This document shows positions 57,150 to 64,000 of a stretch of DNA of 64,000 bases, piece by piece. Within the stretch, counting starts at the first letter, position 1; each line of letters starts with the position of its first letter. Origin of the DNA: Leptasterias polaris (lineage: Eukaryota; Echinodermata; Asteroidea; Forcipulatida; Asteriidae). The position numbers and the translations under genes are program-made. A model generated the notes under the pieces. The model saw only the letters and a program-made list of their open reading frames with translations. It did no database searches and was not told the DNA's origin. The stretch lies in the NCBI GenBank assembly GCA_037783415.1, contig JAZGTN010000008.1:2303501-2367500 (forward strand). Reading direction: 5' to 3'.

Positions 57150-58730
57150 GTTTTTAAACTCATTTTACTATGATACAAGTGCAATTGTACTGCAGTTTCA
57201 TTTACGTTTTAGACTTAGGAAAAAACATAGTTTTTTGGTATTGGACAGTAAGTCTTGGAAATAGCAACACCATAGGATTAATCTCTTTTTGGAATATTTA
57301 TCTTGGGTAAGTAGCTAGCCCAAACCCAATGCTGGTCCTGTGAGAAATGCCACCATGCTCCATTTCTAGGTTTCTGTTGATGATGATTTAGTCACCTTCC
57401 TCAGAGAGAGAAGCACAAAGAACTGTAAAAGAAAAAAATTGGGAAATGTGTGTTAGAAAAAATGTAAACATTTGCCAAAACTATATGGTTTGCACAACTC
57501 TGCGGTCTGCGATGGTATGTACAAGCATGGCAGTATAACCATAGAGACTTACCAGTAACAAGCCCAAACCACCATGTGACCATAAAGTTATTGATTGAAT
57601 ATAAATTATAATTAATTTTGAAAGACCCAACTGATAAGTTTAATTAAACCCAGTCATGTTACTTAAGAGTAGCAATCAAAAATTATAAATGTTGCGCTAA
57701 TCAGTTAAGGGGTTTTAGTAGATGACTGCACTTCCCAATAACATGAATAAAACCCAGGATTTTCCATCAAGAAAAAATAACACTCGCTGGTATTTGGTAG
57801 ACTAGAAAACTACATACCCCAACCTGACAGTGACATACCAAAAGTACTTGTACATGTGCACTTCTACAAGAAAATTATAATTAAAATCACGTTTTCAACA
57901 AAACACTTACCAAAATCATGCTATATTGCTACTGAGTGCTAGTTCTGTAGGCTGTAGTTCTGCTGCAGGCACAACTTCCCGATCTGAGTGATCCCTGGTG
58001 ATGCTGTCACCGATGATTCTTTCTTTTTCTTGTGTTTTACTGTTTAATTCACATCCTATCAGCATATCAGTTTCAAACTATCTGCTTTTAAAATTAAATT
58101 GCACTGCAAAAACCTTCGACTTTAAAATGGGAAGCTTTAATAATTTACACTAAAACATCAACAAGTCAGTACATTTCAACCGTCGGCTGGAACTGTTGAG
58201 TTTTGATTTCAAACTAATGACTCATCATGGAAGAGAAGGGGCTCTAACCACAAATGTGTTCATTTTACATACGCGAAGTCAGGGTGGTGATCAAGTGGTA
58301 TAGCGCCCTCTTGTGGCAGCACTATGTGATATTTGTCTTAAATAAACTTGCGCAGTCCTTTTACTGCTTTAGATATGCAATCTAGTGACTGCATAGTTAT
58401 TACCATATCCAAGTGTAGAATATTTTTTCTTTTACTCAAATTGCTTTGTTTTTATAGTATGCATAACTCCTCAAGGGTAAATAAGGTGACATCCTGTTAT
58501 AAGTTTACACTTCAGTCGTTATGACAAGTATACTTTGTAAAGTAAAACTAAAACTCGCACTGATATGCTCACTATAAATTATATTTCTGCAGGCTTTCGT
58601 TTTAGCACAAATTTGTCTGTATTAAAACCAGTGTTTACAACTGTGTTCTTTAAGTTTGGAGTAAAGAATGGTAATGCAACATCAAATACAGGAATATTAC
58701 AAAGTAATTAGAGTATTACAGTGATATTAC
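57150..58730. other. Foldback spacer, no gene recognised
   Basis: Short frames only, A/T-rich. A (gatgatgat) stretch near 57377 is in an open frame after a possible acceptor, but the read is too short to assign. Confidence 0.4.
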
Positions 58731-58734
58731 AATA

Positions 58735-59603
58735 AAAACCACATGCCATTTACCACAGTATTACCACACGCAAGGTACCACAGAACTACACAGCCAGTCA
58801 TTGACATAACTCGACGAGTCTATTGATAATACCTCAAGAGAATTCCTGTGGTACTGAACATTCCTGTGGTATTTTGTGTGGTAACATCAGGTACCACAGG
58901 AAATATCAACTTACCACAGCCAGCTCGTTGACATTACACGAGTCTAGTGATACTACCTCAAGAGTTCCTGTGGTACTTAATATTCCTGTGGTATTTTGTG
59001 TGGTAACATCAGGTACCACAGGAAATAGCAACTTATCACAGCCAGCCCGTTGACATCACACGAGTCTAAGCGATATTACCCTCAAGAGTTCCTGTGGTAC
59101 TTATATTCCTGTGGTATTTTGTGTGGTAACGTCACGTACCACAGGAAATATCAACTTATCACAGCCAGCCCGTTGACATACCACAGGAGTTCCTGTGGTA
59201 CTTATATTCCTGTGGTATTTTGTGTGGTAACGTCAGGTACCACAGGAAATATCAACATCACAGCCAGCCAGTTGACATTACCACAAGAGTTCCTGTGGTA
59301 CTTAATATTCCTGTGGTATTTTGTGTGGTAACATCAGGTACCACAGGAAATACCAACTTACCACAACCATGCTGTTGACATTACCACAAGAGTCTAGAGA
59401 TATTGCCTCAAGAGTTCCTGTGGTACTTATATTCCTGTGGTATTTTGTGTGGTAACATCAGGTACCACAGGAAATATCAACTTTACCACAGCCAGCCTGT
59501 TGACATTACCACATGAGTTCCTGTGGTACTTAATATTCCTGTGGTATTTTGTGTGGTTAACATCAGGTACCACAGGAATTACCACAGGACATTTTTGTAA
59601 GGG
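58735..59603. repeat. Tandem hairpin units in right part of third foldback
   Basis: Seven units of about 100-125 bases. Each has ttcctgtggtact, cctgtggtattttgtgtgg, then aggtaccacaggaaata and a cagcc...gttgacat spacer. Within every unit the first and third parts can pair. Confidence 0.85.
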
Positions 59604-59699
59604 CAAGGTGACCAAAAGGTACATCCTTGGTCTAGGGAGAACATATCTGGCAAAATTGAGCCCCAGGATGACCCTACAGTTGTCAAGTTATGCAGTGAC

Positions 59700-61390
59700 T
59701 TCGAAAATGCCTCTTAATATCTCTGCCGCTTGACTGGCAGAGATAGCTGTTCATGATTTGTCCAGGATTTTTGACATGTTTACATACATACATGTACACC
59801 ACTGCTTAATTTAGTTGCTGCATTCAAAATAAGGCAACAATAATTTTTAAGGATCTTCAATGTGCTAGTTTTTGGACTTTGTCAGTATTTTAGACCAAGC
59901 TATTTCTCTGCAGGATTAGTAACGGTATCAACGTTTTATTCAGTGAGCTTACAGATTGAAAGTAATACATTTTCCCTCCGCTATTTACCAATGCTGTACT
60001 TGTCTTTAAGACCCTTTCTATACCCCCCCCCCCTGCCTAATTACAAGAAACAATTATGTACACTGAGAATTGAACTTATTAACCAGTCATGCCGGTGGCA
60101 AAGATCTTGCAGCTTTGAGATTTGGTTGAAGCAATTCTCTGTCAAATTATGGATTCAATAAAGGTGATAGATGCATGAGCCTCTCTGTGACGAAGGTGTG
60201 AGCTTTTTTTTTTCTCTCTCTCTCTTCACACAGCCTGGAGTCTTCAAGGTGTTCACTGTCTCATCATTAAGAATCGATAACGTGTGTGTTGTTTTAACCT
60301 TGTAATCTATGCCATTGATGCTACATGTAGATCAACACCCAGGCATGACCATGTCAAGATTAATACACAAGTACATGTATGTACATTGTAGCAGTCGCTA
60401 TTAGTTTGTCTCTATGAATTAAGAAAGAAAAAAAGAAAAAATTAAACCCAGAGAAGAAGAGATAGAGAGTGACTAAAAGTACATGTGTATGTACCTGTGG
60501 GTAAATAAAGTGGTGCATTTCAATGGCAGGAAGTGTTGGATGAAGGGATTTTAGATGTGGAGCCGCCATTGAGAGATCATGGATGATGAGGTGTTGAAGG
60601 AGCGCAGGGGGTGGGGGGGGGGGGGGGGGGGTAGTGTCTTATAATGCTTGATACATTTCTAGCTTGGGGGAGCCCATCGATCCACTGCAGCTGAACTAAT
60701 AACATGCATTAAACATGTTTTTTTCTCCCTTCTCGAAGAGCTACATATAATGTGTACACTTCAACTCCTGCCATTAAAGGGGTATTTTGTTTTTGCTCTT
60801 ACTGGAGAGTGGAGAGTTGGTGTAAAGTATCGGAAACTGTGCGTACAAATGTAGTGGAGGTCAGAAGGGATTGTTGTGTTGAGGAGGAGCATTTAGCAAT
60901 GCATGCTGCACACGCACGGCAGCGTTAGGCCAGTCTGAACTGAGCTGCCATGTTTAAGTGTGGTGAGCTGAAATGACATGAATGATGTCGATCGATGTTA
61001 GCCGTACCCATGGGGGAAAAAGCCGTTGTATTTGACTCGGCCTTTACCTACTTTCACACAGATAAGCTGTAGACTGTTCTTGCTCTGGCCAGCTAAACTA
61101 TTCAACATGACTCGTCACTTAAAGATACTTGTGAATAATCAATGTTTCTACTGGTCTCAATCCTGTGTTTTACTGTAACCTGCTGTTGTAAGCTGTTAGA
61201 CTTCTCAATTGTCGTTTATTGCCACATGGTGAGCACTGTACATTGTACACACGTGATACTTCATGGACTTTTAAGTCATCGTTGTCAGGTACCCTGCATG
61301 TACAATGACAAGGGAAATTGTTTTTGCTACTTGTTAAAGAGGGACCATACTCTTTTGTCGTTCCAGCCTTGGTTTGGTGTAGGCTGAACT
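59700..61390. other. No gene recognised
   Basis: Contains poly-C (60024-60033) and poly-G (60610-60632) runs, a (tc)n run near 60216 and scattered acatgta motifs. Confidence 0.5.
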
Positions 61391-61392
61391 GG

Positions 61393-61512
61393 CGACTACG
61401 GTTACGGCTGCGACTGTTGCTAAAGATGTTGCTAAAGGACATCCTATACTTCAATGCATAATGACGCAGAAATCTAGCCGCAGCTGTAGCCGAAGCCGTG
61501 GCCGCAATCTCA
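61393..61512. repeat. Imperfect hairpin MITE
   Basis: The left gcgactacggttacggctgc and the right ctagccgcagctgtagccg, agccgtggccgc form an imperfect inverted repeat of about 32 bases around a 55-base loop. Confidence 0.6.
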
Positions 61513-62042
61513 AATTATAGCCTTACATTCAGTTGGATAGAAGTAAAACAAGGTGGCTGTATCATGGTAGATTAGCTTGCGTAATTCCTCCACCATTAAG
61601 TCTTGATTGGCAACGCTACAGTAGTTTTTGTAAAAGTCGCCGATAGTACGTGGGGGGGGGGGGGAAATCGACTGATTCGGAGGGACTGGGCAAGTCTACG
61701 AGTCTTGTTCAAGACTAGCCTCTTGATGAATTTGGCACATGACCATGGCAAAATCCAGGCAGATCAAATCGAGGCTAATCTGCATTTAATTTATTTTGAG
61801 GGATTCAGCAACAGAGTATGTGTATGGTACCTAGACGTACAGTAGGTGATGTAACAAAAACTGTAGACTTTATAAACCTCTTGTGAGTGTCACAGACAAA
61901 TATCAACTCAATTCTCAGTACCACAAACAAACAATAAACAAAGGCTTGGAAAATATTGATTGTTTTGAATGTTCTTTAAAACCTCAACAAAATCCAACAT
62001 CATATGGTAAACAAACGTCTTGATGCTTTAGGCTGTTTAGAA

Positions 62043-62746
62043 TAGACTGTGCAAGTCTCGCACGTATCCGAACGAGAAAACACGTCAAACGAAGAACATT
62101 TTTATTTCTGAAATTACATTAAATCTTTGTTTTAAATTATATCTCATGACAAAATCTGAACAACAAAAATTAATCATTACAATTTTATGAAAAGGTTTTT
62201 AGCTTTTGGAAAAAAAATCACAATAGTGTGTATATTATTATTGAAAAAAAATTAAAACTCTGGGACAAGGATGCCTATTTGATGTTAACTTTTTAGAAAC
62301 CCTTACGCGGATTCGTGCAGGTCAAACGGGTCTTAAATGGACCCGTATCGCAGTTTAAAGGGGATGCTGACGCCTCAACAACCATAGACTGCAATGAAAA
62401 GGGTTCGCTTTGCAATTACAACATTCTGGCGATTATAATAGCGAATCCAAAACAAGCTTTTACATAAGTTTTATGATCGGAGGCGAGCACAAAATTCTAA
62501 ATTTTTTGCAATAACCGGAAGCTGAGGTCAAGTTTAATCCTTGGGTTTTCTTCGTTATATTGTTGAATTGTTTTTACTTGTTATCACTTAGTATTACATT
62601 CCCGACAACATGTATACTTTTCTAGGTCATAACCTACGTTAAACTAAAATAATTGACGAAACAAAATCTCACCCACGTAAAACTCCATATGGTTGGGACC
62701 ACTATGGTCCCGGAAGTTCGAATGCGCGCGAGACTTGCACAGCCTA
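62043..62746. mobile_element. Non-autonomous inverted-repeat element, copy 2 (about 704 bp)
   Basis: Inverted relative to 3145-3850 and nearly identical throughout, including ggacccgtatcgcagttt and ccggaagctgaggtcaag. Ends tagactgtgcaagtctcgc and gcgcgagacttgcacagccta. Confidence 0.75.
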
Positions 62747-62759
62747 TAGAGCAGGTCAA

Positions 62760-63730
62760 GGTATAGAGGCGGTTTGACAGTTGATCGTGTCCGGCCAGTG
62801 ATCCAGTCTGATCGGACACGAACTCCTATACATAGGTCATCAGGTCTGAGGAGCAGGTGTTAAGGCTCCGATGATGGCGTCTGTTCATCGTGGACTGTAT
62901 CACCATGGATGATCTAATTCCTCCATAGTCATGATAGAATCACCTGGCATTTTGCTGTCTGTCCGGTCGGTCGGATGTAAATCAACCCAGACTGGATCGA
63001 CCTTGACATTGGTGTTAGTTTTTGCAAGATGTAAACTGGGTCTTGAAGAGTTTTAAAAATCCACAGACATGTGTTGTTTGCAGGTTTCTAATTGTGGATC
63101 ACAAATTATACAATTGATTCGTCCTAATTGCACATGATTGGGGCTTATCGTTCCAGAAAGTGTTCACCATTAGCAAAGGGGACACAGGGGAACAGTCTAG
63201 ATCACAGTCTGCTTAACATTGTGCAAGTGTGTTACATGTCTTGAATATTTAAAAATCACGGTCAGAAAAGAAAGGTGAGCATAAGTCCAAAAGCATCAAG
63301 ACTTTTGTTTACTACATGTATGTGGTGTTGGATTTTGTTAAGAATGAGGACGGATCCTTGTCACTCAAGGGAGAACAGACTTTCAAGAAGTTATTTTCAA
63401 TAGTCACCTTGCATTCCGAACAATTAATATTTTCCAAGTCTTTGATTTGTTTGTGGTACTGAGATTTGTGCTTATCATGGATTGAAGCTTGGAATATGAG
63501 GTTCGTTATTTCAAATCCAAACATGCTTCTTGCATATTATTTTTGGTTACTTTTCACACCTAAACTAAGCACTTCGTCAGACTGGCAACCATGTCCAATA
63601 CTCAATTGCCTTTTATACCCTGTCTTGGTCATTAAAGATGGCACTGTAGGCGTGGTTTGGACTTGTTGGTCATAAAATGTTATGGAGCTTGTATGCCCAT
63701 GGCAGTTGAGTATTGGACATACATGTAGTT
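62760..63730. other. No gene recognised
   Basis: Short frames on both strands without family resemblance. A small inverted pair (gatccagtctgatcggacac near 62800, ggtcgatccagtctgg on the complement near 62990) is present. Confidence 0.4.
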
Positions 63731-63739
63731 GCCAGTCTG

Positions 63740-63860
63740 CAAAGCTCCTAGCTCAGGAGTGAAATGTAACTAAAATAACATGTTAATCCAGAGGTCAATG
63801 GTTCAAATCCCGCTCTAGTCAATTTTTTGTTGTTCAACCCCAAATCATTTCAAATAATAT
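63740..63860 (+). mobile_element. tRNA-derived SINE fragment, gctagatagc family
   Basis: Has the B box ggttcaaatcccgctctagt and the following ttttttgttgttcaacccca, as in the 45800 copy. The A-box half is degenerate. Confidence 0.5.
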
Positions 63861-63877
63861 GTAAGTCGGGCCTAGCG

Positions 63878-64000
63878 CTAACTTTTTTACTTGACTAGCC
63901 CGCTGGGCTAATCAGCTGTACGTTTGACTAGCCCGCACATTTTTTCACTAGCGCGAAATTCAAGAATAAAATTCCGAGCGCTATCACCCCGCAAAATAAA
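63878..64000. repeat. Possible hAT-like element cut by the window end
   Basis: Repeated gactagcccgc units (63893, 63931) and a gctagcgc theme resemble the short internal repeats of hAT-like elements such as 19435. Only the first part is visible. Confidence 0.3.

Larger units (their letters stand above)
56632..59603. mobile_element. Third foldback element, CCACAGG/CCTGTGG hairpin arms
   Basis: The ends cccttacaaaaatgtcctgt and its exact complement bound a 2,972-base element. The left part is a 25-base array, the right part tandem hairpin units, and the middle (57150-58730) is not obviously coding. Flanking ggtcac and ggtgac suggest the inverted repeat may extend a little further, so no target duplication is called. 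Confidence 0.75.

Noticed and set aside
56623..57264. Three overlapping frames of 137-213 residues rich in QLPQEYH/TTGIPH repeats
   Set aside because: All three phases are open at once because the 25-base unit lacks stops; this is a by-product of the minisatellite, not a repeat protein.
57365..57430. Possible third phosducin-like exon (VSVDDDLVTFLRERE)
   Set aside because: Lies inside the third foldback spacer, lacks the conserved LPALLVYK-type motif and has no convincing donor.

Overview
This window looks like nuclear DNA of a marine invertebrate deuterostome, most likely an echinoderm and perhaps a sea star. The grounds are GT-AG introns, exons of animal genes (RAD1, HYDIN-like, phosducin-like), dense tRNA-derived SINEs, many short inverted-repeat elements, scattered acatgtacatgt runs, and long inverted-repeat foldback elements like the TU family described from sea urchins. 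The taxonomic call is inference. No prokaryotic-style gene, rRNA or CRISPR array is present. Most open reading frames longer than 60 codons are chance or repeat-derived.

Layout. 1-8937: two copies of a 5.48-kb tandem unit (second copy truncated) carrying a SINE, an inverted-repeat element of about 0.7 kb and a TA-flanked MITE. 9491-13206: four 5' exons of a RAD1-like gene (9-1-1 checkpoint clamp); the first coding exon is damaged and the 3' exons were not found. 13.4-19.3 kb: repeats and broken HYDIN-like exons (MSP/ASH-domain ciliary protein). 19.4-29.4 kb: a nest of insertions. A SINE is split by a hAT-like element and by an Ngaro-type tyrosine-recombinase retrotransposon (gag, RT-RNase H, YR, with A1...B1-A2-B2 split direct repeats). 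The retrotransposon's RT gene is itself split by a 3.5-kb TU-like foldback element with 782-bp arms, an 8-bp target duplication and a HECT-like fragment in its spacer. 30.1-34.8 kb: unidentified exon-like blocks, interrupted by a second foldback element that contains a 200-bp MITE. 38.5-40 kb: a MITE whose 3' part appears to have expanded into a 25-bp minisatellite. 45.2-55.6 kb: two exons of a phosducin-like gene separated by a 10.1-kb repeat-filled intron. 56.6-59.6 kb: a third foldback element built of CCACAGGAA/TTCCTGTGG hairpin units. 60-64 kb: intergenic or intronic sequence with MITEs and an inverted copy of the element at 3.1-3.9 kb.

The host-gene content is a few partial genes embedded in mobile DNA. 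RAD1 is a DNA-damage clamp subunit, HYDIN a central-pair axoneme protein and phosducin-like protein a chaperonin co-factor for G-beta assembly; nothing suggests they act together. The most informative content is the layered transposon insertions, which give a relative chronology, and the recurrence of foldback elements whose arms are tandem arrays of palindromes.
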